Below are positions 50,713 through 60,235 of a stretch of DNA of 64,000 bases, one piece after another. Every line of letters starts with the position of its first letter. Position 1 is the stretch's first letter. Source of the stretch: Streptomyces sp. NBC_00178. GTDB taxonomy: Bacteria; Actinomycetota; Actinomycetes; Streptomycetales; Streptomycetaceae. The position numbers and the translations under genes are program-made. Under the pieces are notes generated by a model that was not told the DNA's origin, made no database searches, and worked only from the letters and a program-made list of their open reading frames with translations. The stretch covers positions 5,051,501 through 5,115,500 of the forward strand of contig NZ_CP108143.1 of the NCBI RefSeq assembly GCF_036206005.1. Reading direction: 5' to 3'.

Positions 50713-52791
50713 TCATGCGCCGTCCTCGGCCTGGGCCTGGATCGCCGTGATGGCCACCGTGTTGACGATGTCCTGGACCAGGGCTCCGCGCGAGAGGTCG
50801 TTGACCGGCTTGCGCAGCCCCTGCAGGACCGGGCCGACCGCGACCGCGCCCGCCGAGCGCTGGACCGCCTTGTAGGTGTTGTTGCCGGTGTTGAGGTCGG
50901 GGAAGACCAGCACGGTCGCCCGGCCCGCCACCTGTGACGCCGGCAGCTTGGTCGCGGCGACGGACGGCTCGACCGCGGCGTCGTACTGGATCGGGCCCTC
51001 GATGCTCAGGTCCGGCCGTGAGGCGCGTACCCGCTCGGTGGCCTCGCGCACCTTGTCGACGTCGGCGCCCGAGCCCGAGGTGCCGGTCGAGTACGACAGC
51101 ATCGCGATCCGGGGGTCCACCCCGAAGCGGGACGCGGTGACGGCCGACTGGACGGCGATGTCGGCGAGCTGCGCCGCGTCCGGGTCCGGGTTGACCGCGC
51201 AGTCGCCGTAGACCAGCACCTTGTCGGCGAGGCACATGAAGAAGACGGAGGAGACGATCGAGGCGTCCGGTTTGGTCTTGATGATCTCGAACGCCGGCCG
51301 GATCGTCGCCGCCGTGGAGTGCACCGACCCGGAGACCATCCCGTCCGCGAGCCCTTCCTGAACCATCAGGGTGCCGAAGTAGTTGACGTCGGAGACGACG
51401 TCGTAGGCCAGTTCCACGGTCACACCGCGGTGCGCGCGCAGCACGGCGTACCGCTCGGCGAAGCCCTGGCGCAGTTCGGAGGTCCGGGGGTCGATGATCT
51501 GGGTGCCGGCGAGGTCCACGCCAAGGTCGGCGGCCTTCCTGCGGATGGTCTCCACGTCGCCGAGCAGTGTCAGGTCGCAGACGTCGCGGCGCAGCAGCAC
51601 GTCCGCGGCGCGCAGGATGCGCTCCTCGGTGCCCTCCGGCAGCACGACGCGGCGCCGGTCGGCGCGGGCCTGCTCCAGCAGTTCGTGCTCGAACATCATC
51701 GGGGTGACCCGGCCACTGCGGGCCACCGAGATCCGGTCGAGCAGCGCGGCCGTGTCCACGTGGCGCTCGAAGAGGCCGAGCGCGGTCTCGGCCTTGCGGG
51801 GTGTCGCCGCGTTCAGCTTCCCCTCCAGGGCGAAGAGTTCACCGGCCGTGGGGAAGGAGCCGCCCGCCACCGCGACGACCGGGGTGCCCGGTGCGAGGCG
51901 GGCCGCGAGCCGCAGGATCTCCTCGCCGGGGCGTTCGTCCAGGGTCAGCAGCACGCCCGCGATGGGCGGGGTGCCCGCGCTGTGCGCGGCGAGCGACCCG
52001 ACGACCAGGTCGGCGCGGTCGCCCGGCGTCACCACCATGCAGCCCGGGGTCAGCGCCTTCAGGAAGTTGGGCAGCATCGCCCCGCCGAAGACGAAGTCCA
52101 GCGCGTCCCTGGCCAGTCCGGCGTCGTCGCCGAGCAGGACCGTGCCGCCCAGGGCGGCAGTGATCTGGGCGACGGTCGGCGCGGAGAGCGCCGGATCGTC
52201 CGGCAGGACCGAGCAGGGGACCGGCAGCTGGGTCCGCAGGCGCTCGGCGATGCCGTCCCTGTCCTCGGCCGCCACCCTGTTCACGATCATGGCGAGGACG
52301 TCGCAGCCGAGGCCGGTGTACGCGCGGAAGGCGTTGCGCGTCTCCGCCCGCACGGACCCCGCGTCCTGGTCCTGCCCGCCGACGACCGCGATCACCGAGG
52401 CGCCGAACTCGTTGGCCAGCCGGGCGTTCAGCGCCAGCTCGTCCGGGAGCTGGGTGGCGGCGAAGTCGCTGCCGAGCACCAGCACCACCTCGTAGTCGCG
52501 TGCCACCCGGTGGAAGCGGTCCACCAGCAGGGAGACCAGTTCGTCGGTCCCCTGCTCCGCCTGTATGGCCGAGGCCGCCTGGTAGTCGAGTCCGAACACG
52601 GTGTCCGGGCTCTGCGAGAGCCGGTAGCGGGCCCGCAGCAGCTCGAACAGCCGGTCGGGCCCGTCGTGGAGCAGTGGCCGGAAGACGCCGACCCGGTCCA
52701 CCTGACGCGTCAGGAGTTCCATGACTCCCAGATCGACGACCTGGCGGCCGTCCCCCCGGTCGATCCCGGTCACGTACACGCTGCGCGTCAC
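50713..52791 (-). CDS. pta: Phosphate acetyltransferase
   Basis: Acetyl-CoA plus phosphate to acetyl phosphate plus CoA; 692 aa, the long form. The order is an N-terminal BioD-like domain (1-200), a DRTGG-type domain (about 215-330) and the C-terminal catalytic PTA domain (about 370-690) with LPEGTEERILRAAD, SGSVHSTAATIRPAF and VFPDLNTGNNTYKAVQR. The N-terminal P-loop is degenerate (TGIDRGDGRQVV, Arg for Lys), so nucleotide use there is doubtful. GTG 52791 has GGGAG upstream. The reading back to 52968 has no ribosome site and is not used. It is divergent from pfkA. Confidence 0.94.
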   Translation of the reverse strand: MTRSVYVTGIDRGDGRQVVDLGVMELLTRQVDRVGVFRPLLHDGPDRLFELLRARYRLSQSPDTVFGLDYQAASAIQAEQGTDELVSLLVDRFHRVARDYEVVLVLGSDFAATQLPDELALNARLANEFGASVIAVVGGQDQDAGSVRAETRNAFRAYTGLGCDVLAMIVNRVAAEDRDGIAERLRTQLPVPCSVLPDDPALSAPTVAQITAALGGTVLLGDDAGLARDALDFVFGGAMLPNFLKALTPGCMVVTPGDRADLVVGSLAAHSAGTPPIAGVLLTLDERPGEEILRLAARLAPGTPVVAVAGGSFPTAGELFALEGKLNAATPRKAETALGLFERHVDTAALLDRISVARSGRVTPMMFEHELLEQARADRRRVVLPEGTEERILRAADVLLRRDVCDLTLLGDVETIRRKAADLGVDLAGTQIIDPRTSELRQGFAERYAVLRAHRGVTVELAYDVVSDVNYFGTLMVQEGLADGMVSGSVHSTAATIRPAFEIIKTKPDASIVSSVFFMCLADKVLVYGDCAVNPDPDAAQLADIAVQSAVTASRFGVDPRIAMLSYSTGTSGSGADVDKVREATERVRASRPDLSIEGPIQYDAAVEPSVAATKLPASQVAGRATVLVFPDLNTGNNTYKAVQRSAGAVAVGPVLQGLRKPVNDLSRGALVQDIVNTVAITAIQAQAEDGA

Positions 52792-53031
52792 GCGTGCTCT
52801 CCCGTCCTGTTTGGCTGGCATTGCCCCTTTGACGATACCCACCGGGGCAGGCGCGACGCCCGCCGGCGGAGCCCCGCCGCAGGCCCTCGCGAGCGCCGCG
52901 GGGACCCGCAGCGGCGAAGCCGGAAGCACGTGGCCGGGGCCCGGCGTGGGACAATCGTCGTGGCTCACGGTACGGGGGTTTTCGAGAGGTCCCCGGAATG
53001 CATGCCACTAGCGAGCAGGAGACAGAGCACG

Positions 53032-54057
53032 ATGCGCATCGGAATTCTCACCGCAGGCGGCGACTGCCCCGGCCTCAACGCCGTGATCCGGTCGGTCGTG
53101 CACCGCGCCGTGGTGGGGCACGGCGATGAGGTCATCGGCTTCGAGGACGGTTTCAAGGGGCTGCTCGACGGCCACTTCCGGCCCCTCGACCTGAACGCGG
53201 TCAGCGGCATCCTGGCGCGGGGCGGCACCATCCTCGGCTCGGCCCGCCTGGAGCGCGACCGGCTGCGCGAGGCGGCGGAGAACTGCGCCGAGCTCTCGCT
53301 CCGTTACGGCATCGACGCCCTGATCCCCATCGGCGGCGAGGGCACGCTGACCGCCGCCCGCATGCTGTCCGAGGCGGGCATGCCCGTCGTCGGCGTCCCG
53401 AAGACCATCGACAACGACATCTCGGCGACCGACCGGACCTTCGGCTTCGACACCGCCGTGGGCGTCGCGACCGAGGCCATAGACCGTCTCAAGACCACCG
53501 CCGAGTCGCACCAGCGCGTCATGGTGGTCGAGGTCATGGGCCGCCACGCGGGCTGGATCGCGCTGGAGTCCGGGATGGCCGGCGGCGCCCACGGCATCTG
53601 CCTGCCGGAGCGGCCCTTCCAGGTCGACGACCTGGTCAAGATGGTCGAGGAGCGCTTCTCCCGGGGCAAGAAGTTCGCCGTCATCTGCGTCGCCGAGGGC
53701 GCGCACCCCGCGGAGGGCTCCATGCCGTACGCCAAGGGCGAGATCGACCAGTTCGGCCACGAGCGCTTCCAGGGCATCGGCAACCGCCTCGCCGCCGAGC
53801 TGGAGCTGCGCCTGGGCAAGGAGGCCCGGCCGGTCATCCTCGGGCACGTGCAGCGCGGCGGCACGCCGACGGCGTACGACCGCGTGCTGGCGACCCGCTT
53901 CGGCTGGAACGCGGTGGAGGCCGTGCACCGCGGGGACTTCGGCCGGATGACCTCGCTGCGCGGCACCGACATCGTGATGGCGCCCCTGGCGGACGCCGTG
54001 GCCCGGCTGAAGACGGTCCCGAGCGACCGGATGTACGAGGCCGAGTCGGTCTTCTGA
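53032..54057 (+). CDS. pfkA: 6-phosphofructokinase
   Basis: Fructose 6-phosphate to fructose 1,6-bisphosphate; 341 aa, the length of the ATP-dependent Streptomyces enzyme as I remember it. It has ILTAGGDCPGLNAVIR, the nucleotide site GGEGTLTAARML, the catalytic loop PKTIDNDISATDRTFGFDTA, and MGRHAGWIALESGMAGG. The PKTIDND form is shared with PPi-type enzymes, so donor use rests on family knowledge. ATG 53032 has AGGAGA at 53017-53022. It is divergent from pta across 240 bp with no gene. A long in-frame reading upstream is antisense to pta and rejected. Confidence 0.95.
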   Translation: MRIGILTAGGDCPGLNAVIRSVVHRAVVGHGDEVIGFEDGFKGLLDGHFRPLDLNAVSGILARGGTILGSARLERDRLREAAENCAELSLRYGIDALIPIGGEGTLTAARMLSEAGMPVVGVPKTIDNDISATDRTFGFDTAVGVATEAIDRLKTTAESHQRVMVVEVMGRHAGWIALESGMAGGAHGICLPERPFQVDDLVKMVEERFSRGKKFAVICVAEGAHPAEGSMPYAKGEIDQFGHERFQGIGNRLAAELELRLGKEARPVILGHVQRGGTPTAYDRVLATRFGWNAVEAVHRGDFGRMTSLRGTDIVMAPLADAVARLKTVPSDRMYEAESVF

Positions 54058-54088
54058 CCCTCCCGCCGGGCCCCACGTCCGGCGCCGC

Positions 54089-54122
54089 GCGGCCCGGGCC
54101 GCTGTGAGGGAGCCCGGGCCGC
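54089..54122. terminator. Bidirectional terminator after pfkA
   Basis: Perfect 11-bp arms GCGGCCCGGGC (54089-54099) and GCCCGGGCCGC (54112-54122) with a 12-nt loop, between convergent pfkA and the XRE-type gene. Confidence 0.75.
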
Positions 54123-54144
54123 CGCCGTTCCCGCCCGGCCGGGC

Positions 54145-54828
54145 TCAGATGCCCGCGGTCCGCCAGAACTCCTCGACGACCCGGTCGATGAACTCCCGTC
54201 CCGCGTCGCCCGCGGTGCCCGCCCGGTCCCGGTTCGTGGTGTTCCAGCTGAGCGTCGAGACCATCAACGCCTGGTAGTCGGCGTGCAGTTGCTCCAGCAC
54301 GTCCTGCACCAGGATCCGGTCCAGCGGGACGAGCTTGTCCACCGGGCGCACGTAGGCCTGCCAACGGGTCGTCACCGCCCTGGTCAGCAGGTCGGCGAGC
54401 TCCTCGTTGCGGCCGGTCGCGGTCAGGAACTGCGCGGCCGACATGTCCAGCGCCTCGCACAGGGCGACCGCCTGGCGCTCGTTGCCCCTCCAGCGGCCCG
54501 ACTCCTCGATCCGCGCGTACGCGCCCGCGGTCATCCCGAGGGACCGGGCCAGGTCCTCCAAGGAGAGGTCGCGGGCGATCCTGTGCTCGCGCAGTGTGCT
54601 CGCGGCGGCCAGCAGGTCACCCGGGGCGCACCACAGCACACCGGCCAGCGCCATCAGTTCGCGTTCGCCGGGCAGGGCCGTGCCCCGCTCCCAGGCCATC
54701 ACGGTCTCCGCTGTGATCAGCAGTCCGTACTGGGCTCCGAGGCCGTACGCAACATGTCCGGGAGCCATTCCCAGTGCCTCGCGCAGTCGGCGGGCGGCGG
54801 GGGCGTTGAAGGGCGGTGTGGGGTGCAC
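54145..54828 (-). CDS. Regulator with two helix-turn-helix domains (XRE type)
   Basis: Protein of 227 aa. The first helix-turn-helix is at about 10-70 (YGLLITAETVMAWERGTALPGERELMALAGVL) and the second at about 80-135 (RIARDLSLEDLARSLGMTAGAYARIEESG). The second is the clearer XRE fold. The C-terminal 90 residues are helical and may bind a ligand. The GTG start (MHPTPPFNAPAARRLREALGM) has only a weak GGTGGGG site. Two tandem DNA-binding domains could bind an extended or bent operator. Its target is not evident from the neighbours. Confidence 0.83.
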   Translation of the reverse strand: MHPTPPFNAPAARRLREALGMAPGHVAYGLGAQYGLLITAETVMAWERGTALPGERELMALAGVLWCAPGDLLAAASTLREHRIARDLSLEDLARSLGMTAGAYARIEESGRWRGNERQAVALCEALDMSAAQFLTATGRNEELADLLTRAVTTRWQAYVRPVDKLVPLDRILVQDVLEQLHADYQALMVSTLSWNTTNRDRAGTAGDAGREFIDRVVEEFWRTAGI

Positions 54829-54932
54829 GGCCCCACCGTATGAGGCCGGGATCGGCCTGGCTACAGGCTGTTCCGATCAGTTCACCCTTCGTATGATCCT
54901 CCTAGCGCATCGCTGGAGTGGTGCCGGGGTCA

Positions 54933-55607
54933 TCAGCGGGTTTCGGCCACCCAGTGGTAGTGCAGTTCGGGACGGCCCACCTGGCCGTAGCTCGGGCGCC
55001 GCTCGGCCCGTCCGGCGGTCACCAGGTGCTCCAGATAGCGGCGGGCGGTGATCCGGGAGATGCCCAGCTCCTCCCCGGTGGCCGCAGCCGTCGCCCCCTC
55101 GGGGGACTCCCGCAGGGCCCGGGTCACGGCCCGCAGGGTCGGACCGCTCAGCCCCTTGGGCAGCGCCGCGGGGTCCGCCACCCGCAGTGCGCCGAGAGCC
55201 CGGTCCACCTCCTCCTGACCGCTCGCCTCGCCGGCCGCCGCCCGGAACTCGGCGTACCGCACGAGCCGGTCCCGGAGCGTGGGATAGGTGAACGGCTTCA
55301 GCACGTACTGCACGACGCCCAGCGACACCCCCTCCCGCACCACCGCCAGGTCGCGCGCGGACGTCACCGCGATGACGTCCGCGCCGTGCCCCGCCGCCCG
55401 CAGCGAGCGCAGCAACTGCAGGCCGTGCCCGTCCGGCAGGTAGAGGTCCAGCAGGAGCAGATCCACCTCCGTGCGCTCCAGCGCACGCACGGCCTCCGCC
55501 CGGGAGTGCGCGACGGCCGCCACCTCGAAGCCCGGCACCCGGCCCACATACAGCTGATGGGCGTCGGCGGCCACCGGGTCGTCCTCCACGACCAGCACCC
55601 GGATCAC
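54933..55607 (-). CDS. CitB/DcuR-type response regulator
   Basis: Response regulator of 224 aa. The receiver has VEDDP, phospho-acceptor Asp54 in LLLLDLYLPDG, and Lys in YVLKPFTYPTLRDRL. The C-terminal helix-turn-helix of the CitB family contains TAAATGEELGISRITARRYLEHLV. The GTG start overlaps the kinase stop by 4 bp. It probably activates the divergent dicarboxylate symporter, with the palindrome at 57338 as candidate site. Confidence 0.92.
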   Translation of the reverse strand: MIRVLVVEDDPVAADAHQLYVGRVPGFEVAAVAHSRAEAVRALERTEVDLLLLDLYLPDGHGLQLLRSLRAAGHGADVIAVTSARDLAVVREGVSLGVVQYVLKPFTYPTLRDRLVRYAEFRAAAGEASGQEEVDRALGALRVADPAALPKGLSGPTLRAVTRALRESPEGATAAATGEELGISRITARRYLEHLVTAGRAERRPSYGQVGRPELHYHWVAETR

Positions 55608-57262
55608 GGCCCGACCACCTCCGCAACGGCGGCACGGCCCGTGAGCGGCAGCCGCACCGTGAACTCCGCGCCGCCGTCCGGCGCCGCGCCCAGCGTCACC
55701 GTCCCGCCGTTGCGGTGGACCGCCTGCCGCACGAGCGCCAGGCCCAGCCCCCGCCCCGTGCCGTGCGTCGACCAGCCGCGCCGGAACACCTCGTCCGCGT
55801 CGTCCGGGCCGATCCCGCCGCCGGTGTCCGCGACGCGCAGCAGCAGCTGGCCGCCCTCGGTGAGCGCGGTCACGGTGACCAGGGCCCGCACCGGGCCGGT
55901 GCGCTGCGCCGGCACGGGGCCGCCCCCGCCCGTCGCCGTCTCCGACGCGGCGTCCACGGCGTTGTCGATCAGATTGCCGAGGATCGTCACCAGGTCCCGC
56001 GGGGCCAGCGAACGCGGGAGCGCCCCGTCGTCGATCAGGCTGTCCTCGGCGAGGGCCAGCTCCACGCCGCGTTCATGCGCCTGCGCCGCCTTGCCGAGCA
56101 GCAGCGCGGCCAGCACCGGCTCGGCGACCGCCCCCACCACCCGGTCGGTGAGGACCTGCGCCAGCTCCAGCTCGGCCGTCGCGAACTCCACGGCCTCGTC
56201 GACCCGTCCCAGTTCGATCAGCGACACCACGGTGTGCAGCCGGTTCGCCGCCTCGTGCGCCTGCGAGCGCAGCGCCTGCGTGAAGCCACGCTCGGAGTCC
56301 AGCTCGCCCGACAGCGCCTGCAGCTCCGTGTGGTCCCGCAGGGTCACGACCGTGCCGCGCCGCTCACCACCGACCACCGGGCTGGTGTTCACCACGATCA
56401 CCCGGTCCGCCGTCAGGTGGACCTCGTCCACCCGGGGCTCCGACGCCAGGAGCGCCCCGGTCAGCGGCGCGGGCAGCGCGAGTTCGTCGACCCTGCGCCC
56501 GACCGCGCCCGGCGCCAGCCCCAGCAGCTCCCGGCCCGCGTCGTTGATCAGGGCGACCCTGCGCCGGCCGTCCAGCATCAGCAGCCCCTCGCGCACGGCG
56601 TGCAGGGTGGCCTCGTGATACGTGTGCATCCGGCTCAGCTCCCGGGCGTTCATCCCGTGCGTGTGCCGCCGCAGCCTCGCGTTGATCACGTACGTCCCGA
56701 GCCCGCCGAGCGCGAGTGCGGCGCCCGCCGCGGTCCCGAGGGCGCCCAGCTGCTCCCGTACCTGGGTCGACACCCGCTCGACCGTGATGCCCGCGCTCAC
56801 GAGCCCGACGATCCTGCCGCCGTCGCGGATCGGCGTGACGACCCGTATCGAGGGCCCGAGCGTGCCGGTGTACGTCTCCTCGAACGTCTCGCCGGCGAGG
56901 GCGCGCTCGGTGTGCCCGATGAAGCGCCGGCCGATCTGGGAGGGGTCGGGGTGGGTCCAGCGGACCCCGTCCGGATCCATGATCGTGACGAACGCGATCC
57001 CGGTGTCAGCCCGCACCCGCTCCGCGTAGGGCTGGAGTACGGCGGACGGGTCCGGGGTACGGATCGCCTCCCGTACGGAGGGTGATCCGGCCATCGCGAG
57101 GGCGGCCGCACGCACCTGGCGGGCCGCGGTCTCCTCGGCCTGCGACCGGCCCGAGGCATAGGCGAAGAAGGCGCACCCGGCGACGACCGCCGCCACGAGC
57201 AGGGCCTGCATCGCGAACAGCTGACCGGCCAGGCTGCGGGGCAGGGTACGGGGCAGACGCAT
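55604..57262 (-). CDS. CitA/DcuS-type sensor histidine kinase
   Basis: Kinase of 552 aa. There are two transmembrane helices (about 16-38 and 176-198) flanking a periplasmic-type PAS sensor of the CitA family (about 40-175; DTGIAFVTIMDPDGVRWTHPDPSQIGRRFIGH). A cytosolic PAS follows (about 215-330), then the H-box in SQAHEAANRLHTVVSLIELG, and an ATPase domain with LGNLIDNAVDA, DTGGGI and GTGRGLGLALVRQ. The family senses citrate, fumarate, malate or similar acids. ATG 57262 is chosen just before MRLPRTLPRSLAGQLF. It is divergent from a dicarboxylate symporter, which fits the ligand class. Confidence 0.93.
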   Translation of the reverse strand: MRLPRTLPRSLAGQLFAMQALLVAAVVAGCAFFAYASGRSQAEETAARQVRAAALAMAGSPSVREAIRTPDPSAVLQPYAERVRADTGIAFVTIMDPDGVRWTHPDPSQIGRRFIGHTERALAGETFEETYTGTLGPSIRVVTPIRDGGRIVGLVSAGITVERVSTQVREQLGALGTAAGAALALGGLGTYVINARLRRHTHGMNARELSRMHTYHEATLHAVREGLLMLDGRRRVALINDAGRELLGLAPGAVGRRVDELALPAPLTGALLASEPRVDEVHLTADRVIVVNTSPVVGGERRGTVVTLRDHTELQALSGELDSERGFTQALRSQAHEAANRLHTVVSLIELGRVDEAVEFATAELELAQVLTDRVVGAVAEPVLAALLLGKAAQAHERGVELALAEDSLIDDGALPRSLAPRDLVTILGNLIDNAVDAASETATGGGGPVPAQRTGPVRALVTVTALTEGGQLLLRVADTGGGIGPDDADEVFRRGWSTHGTGRGLGLALVRQAVHRNGGTVTLGAAPDGGAEFTVRLPLTGRAAVAEVVGP

Positions 57263-57337
57263 GCCCCACAGTCTGCCTGGCGCCGGGCACCGGCCCAAGG
57301 TGGCCGATAAGCGTCCGTGAACGATATGAACACAAGG

Positions 57338-57351
57338 GTGACGGGCGTCAC
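57338..57351. promoter_or_regulatory. Palindrome GTGACG-GG-CGTCAC upstream of symporter
   Basis: A perfect 14-bp inverted repeat in the 154-bp divergent gap between sensor kinase and symporter, 66 bp before the symporter GTG. It is a candidate site for the CitB-type regulator. Confidence 0.55.
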
Positions 57352-57416
57352 AGGGAAGTGAATAGTCACCGGGGCCCCCAGGGACGGGGAGCCACCGCAT
57401 ACCCGAGGAGACCCCC

Positions 57417-58784
57417 GTGGCAGAGAAAGCCGCACGACGGGACCGTACGCACTATCTGTACCTGGCCGTGATCGCCGCCGTGGTGCTGGGCATCACCGTG
57501 GGCCTGGTGGCGCCGGACTTCGCCGTGGAACTCAAGCCCATCGGCACCGGCTTCGTCGCTCTCATCAAGATGATGATCTCGCCCATCATCTTCTGCACGA
57601 TCGTGCTGGGGGTCGGCTCCGTACGGAAGGCCGCCAAGGTCGGCGCGGTCGGCGGGCTCGCCCTCGGCTACTTCCTCGTGATGTCGACGGTCGCCCTGGC
57701 CATCGGCCTCGTCGTGGGCAACATCCTGGAGCCCGGCTCCACCCTGCACCTCACCGACGCGGCACGGGCCGCGGGCGAGAAGCAGGCGTCCGGGGCCAGC
57801 GAGTCCACCGTGGACTTCCTGCTCGGCATCATCCCGACCACCATGGTCTCGGCCTTCACCGAGGGCGAGGTCCTGCAGACGCTGCTCATCGCCCTGCTCG
57901 CGGGCTTCGCGCTGCAAGCCATGGGGACGGCCGGCGAGCCGGTCCTGCGCGGCATCGGCCACATCCAGCGCCTGGTCTTCCGCATCCTCGCGATGATCAT
58001 GTGGGCGGCGCCGGTCGGAGCGTTCGGCGCCATGGCCGCGGTCGTCGGCGAGACCGGCGTGGACGCGTTGAAGTCCCTCGCCATCATCATGGTCGGCTTC
58101 TACGTCACCTGCGCCCTGTTCGTGTTCGTGATCCTGGGCGCGATCCTGCGCCTGGTGGCCGGGATCAACATCCTGTCGCTGCTGAAGTACCTCGGCCGCG
58201 AGTTCCTGCTGATCCTGTCCACCTCGTCGTCCGAGTCGGCCCTGCCGCGGCTCATCGCGAAGATGGAGCACATGGGTGTCAGCAAGCCCGTCGTCGGCAT
58301 CACCGTGCCGACCGGCTACAGCTTCAACCTCGACGGCACCGCCATCTACCTCACGATGGCCTCGCTCTTCATCGCCAACGCCACGGGTGACCCGCTGAGC
58401 ATCGGCGAGCAGATCTCGCTCCTCGTCTTCATGGTGATCGCCTCCAAGGGTGCCGCGGGCGTCACCGGCGCCGGCCTCGCCACCCTCGCGGGCGGCCTGC
58501 AGTCGCACCGCCCCGAACTGGTCGACGGGGTCGGCCTGATCGTCGGCATCGACCGCTTCATGAGCGAGGCCCGTGCCCTGACGAACTTCGCGGGCAACGC
58601 GGTGGCCACGGTGCTGGTGGGCACCTGGACCAAGGAGATCGACCGGGAGCGGGTGGACCGGGTCCTCTCCGGCGCCCTCCCGTTCGACGAGCAGACGATG
58701 ACGGACGACGCCCACAGCGGCGAGCCGCACGTCCCGGACGCCAGGGGCGGGGACGAGGAGAAGCCCTCGCTCGTCAAGGCATAG
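57417..58784 (+). CDS. dctA: Cation:dicarboxylate symporter (DctA-like)
   Basis: Inner-membrane importer of C4-dicarboxylates, probably with H+ or Na+; 455 aa. It has about eight helices plus two re-entrant loops, the Ser-rich hairpin STSSSESALPRLIAKM, VPTGYSFNLDGTAIYLTMASLFIANA and KGAAGVTGAGLATLAGG. All of these are SDF-family (DctA/GltP) signatures. The GTG start has GAGGAG at 57405-57410. It is controlled most likely by the divergent two-component system. The 50-residue hydrophilic C-terminus is cytosolic. Confidence 0.94.
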   Translation: MAEKAARRDRTHYLYLAVIAAVVLGITVGLVAPDFAVELKPIGTGFVALIKMMISPIIFCTIVLGVGSVRKAAKVGAVGGLALGYFLVMSTVALAIGLVVGNILEPGSTLHLTDAARAAGEKQASGASESTVDFLLGIIPTTMVSAFTEGEVLQTLLIALLAGFALQAMGTAGEPVLRGIGHIQRLVFRILAMIMWAAPVGAFGAMAAVVGETGVDALKSLAIIMVGFYVTCALFVFVILGAILRLVAGINILSLLKYLGREFLLILSTSSSESALPRLIAKMEHMGVSKPVVGITVPTGYSFNLDGTAIYLTMASLFIANATGDPLSIGEQISLLVFMVIASKGAAGVTGAGLATLAGGLQSHRPELVDGVGLIVGIDRFMSEARALTNFAGNAVATVLVGTWTKEIDRERVDRVLSGALPFDEQTMTDDAHSGEPHVPDARGGDEEKPSLVKA

Positions 58785-58810
58785 GCGCCGGCGAGGAGCC
58801 CTGGGGGCGA

Positions 58811-58849
58811 CGGTGCGGCCGGCACGGGTATCCCGTGCCGGCCGCACCG
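58811..58849 (+). terminator. Terminator after the dicarboxylate symporter
   Basis: Perfect 18-bp arms (58811-58828, CGGTGCGGCCGGCACGGG, with 58832-58849) and loop tat, 26 bp after the stop. Confidence 0.88.
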
Positions 58850-58995
58850 CCATGCCCAGGCACGTCCGGCCGTCCGGTCACCGATGTGTCCGGTAATCGG
58901 AGAGCGTGATCATCCCGTGCTGGTGCCGGACGGCCGCAGGGGCCACGATCAGGGCTCCGGTCGGACGCAGAGGATGTCCTGACCAGGCACAAGGG

Positions 58996-60228
58996 GTGGG
59001 GACACTGAAGACCGCACGACACCGGAGAGCAGCAGCCGCGCTGCTGCTGCCGGTCATCATCGGCATGGCCGGATGCGCCGCCGAGGACAAGACCCCCGCA
59101 GGGGAGGCGGTCTGGGGAAGGCCGCTCGCCGAGCAGTTCCAGGCGGCGACCGACGCCACCCGCGACGCGGGAACCGCCGTCTTCAGCTCGACGCTGACGT
59201 ACGGGGCGGCCGGCGGCGACGCCGTGGACCGCACGCGGGGCAGCCTGGACTACGCGGGCGGTACGTCCTTCGCGAAGCTCGGCCTCGACGCCGACCCGCA
59301 CTTCCCGGCCGCGCTCCGGGAGCGGCTCGGTGCGGCGGACCCGAAGGGCGGGCGGGTGCTCGCGACATCCGGTGAGGACGTCTACGTCCGGCACGGAGCC
59401 TCCTCCTGGCTGAAGTTCACACCCCGCGCCGTCAGCGAACTCGGTGAGTCCACCGGCGTGATCGCGGCGCACGCGGCGGGCGACGCGGCCCCGTACAGCG
59501 GCACTCTCGCGGATCTCGTGCCGCGCCTGATCCCGCGGGAGAAGCCCGTACGCAAGGCCGACGGCAGCCGGGTGTACGCGGTGACCGCTCTCCCCGAGGT
59601 CGCGTCCGAACTGCTGCCCCGCGACCTGCAGAGCCTCCAGGGCGACTGGGGCCTCGACCCGGTCGACGTCACGGTGCGCCTCGACGCCGAAGGGCGGCTG
59701 TCCTCGGCCACCGCCGACCTCGGGCCCGTGCTGGACCGGCTCCACGAGCAGCGGGAACTCCTCGGTGTGAAGCGGCTGCGCGCGGCCTTCGCGCTCAGCG
59801 CCTTCGGTGAGCCGGTGAAGGGCAAGGGGCCTTCCGGCGGCAAGGGCGTCGCGGACGCCGCCGAGGTGCTGGCCCCGGTCGCCGGTCTCGCGGACGGGCG
59901 GTGTGCCACCACGGGTGACACGGGGCTCGGTGCGGCGGAGGTCGTGCGGCCCGTGGACTGCGCGAAGCCGCACGACCTGAGGGTGCTCGGCCACGTGAAG
60001 GTGGACCGGACCCTCCCCGGCGACCCCGATGTCCGGGGAGGCGACGGATATGCCAGGACCGCGTGCGAACGCGTCTACGCCGCCGCGCCGAAGGACTGGC
60101 GGCGCGGCGGCGGTTACTTGGACGGGTTCAGCGTCATGGGGGACTCCGAGGTGACCCTGACGGTCGGCCAGGGAGGAACGGAGACCACCGTGACGGGTGC
60201 CTACACCTGCTATCTGCAGCGATCCTGA
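58996..60228 (+). CDS. Lipoprotein with septum-formation-like C-terminal domain
   Basis: Exported lipoprotein of 410 aa. The N-terminus is basic and then hydrophobic, ending in lipobox Gly-Met-Ala-Gly-Cys (Cys about 26). Residues about 35-270 form a LppX/LolA-like domain typical of Streptomyces lipoproteins (FSSTLTYGAAGGDAVDRTRGSLDYAGG). The last 120 residues carry the pattern of septum-formation proteins (VVRPVDCAKPHDLRVLGHV, then TACERVYAAAPKDWR with paired Cys). GTG 58996 is my choice; the ribosome site is weak, and CTG 59005 cannot be excluded. It may carry lipid at the cell surface. It converges on the GH16 gene. Confidence 0.82.
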   Translation: MGTLKTARHRRAAAALLLPVIIGMAGCAAEDKTPAGEAVWGRPLAEQFQAATDATRDAGTAVFSSTLTYGAAGGDAVDRTRGSLDYAGGTSFAKLGLDADPHFPAALRERLGAADPKGGRVLATSGEDVYVRHGASSWLKFTPRAVSELGESTGVIAAHAAGDAAPYSGTLADLVPRLIPREKPVRKADGSRVYAVTALPEVASELLPRDLQSLQGDWGLDPVDVTVRLDAEGRLSSATADLGPVLDRLHEQRELLGVKRLRAAFALSAFGEPVKGKGPSGGKGVADAAEVLAPVAGLADGRCATTGDTGLGAAEVVRPVDCAKPHDLRVLGHVKVDRTLPGDPDVRGGDGYARTACERVYAAAPKDWRRGGGYLDGFSVMGDSEVTLTVGQGGTETTVTGAYTCYLQRS

Positions 60229-60235
60229 CGCTTCA

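Noticed and set aside
51319..53031. Long in-frame upstream extension of pfkA.
   Set aside because: It is antisense to pta. The conserved PFK N-terminus MRIGILTAGGD begins at 53032 with its own ribosome site.
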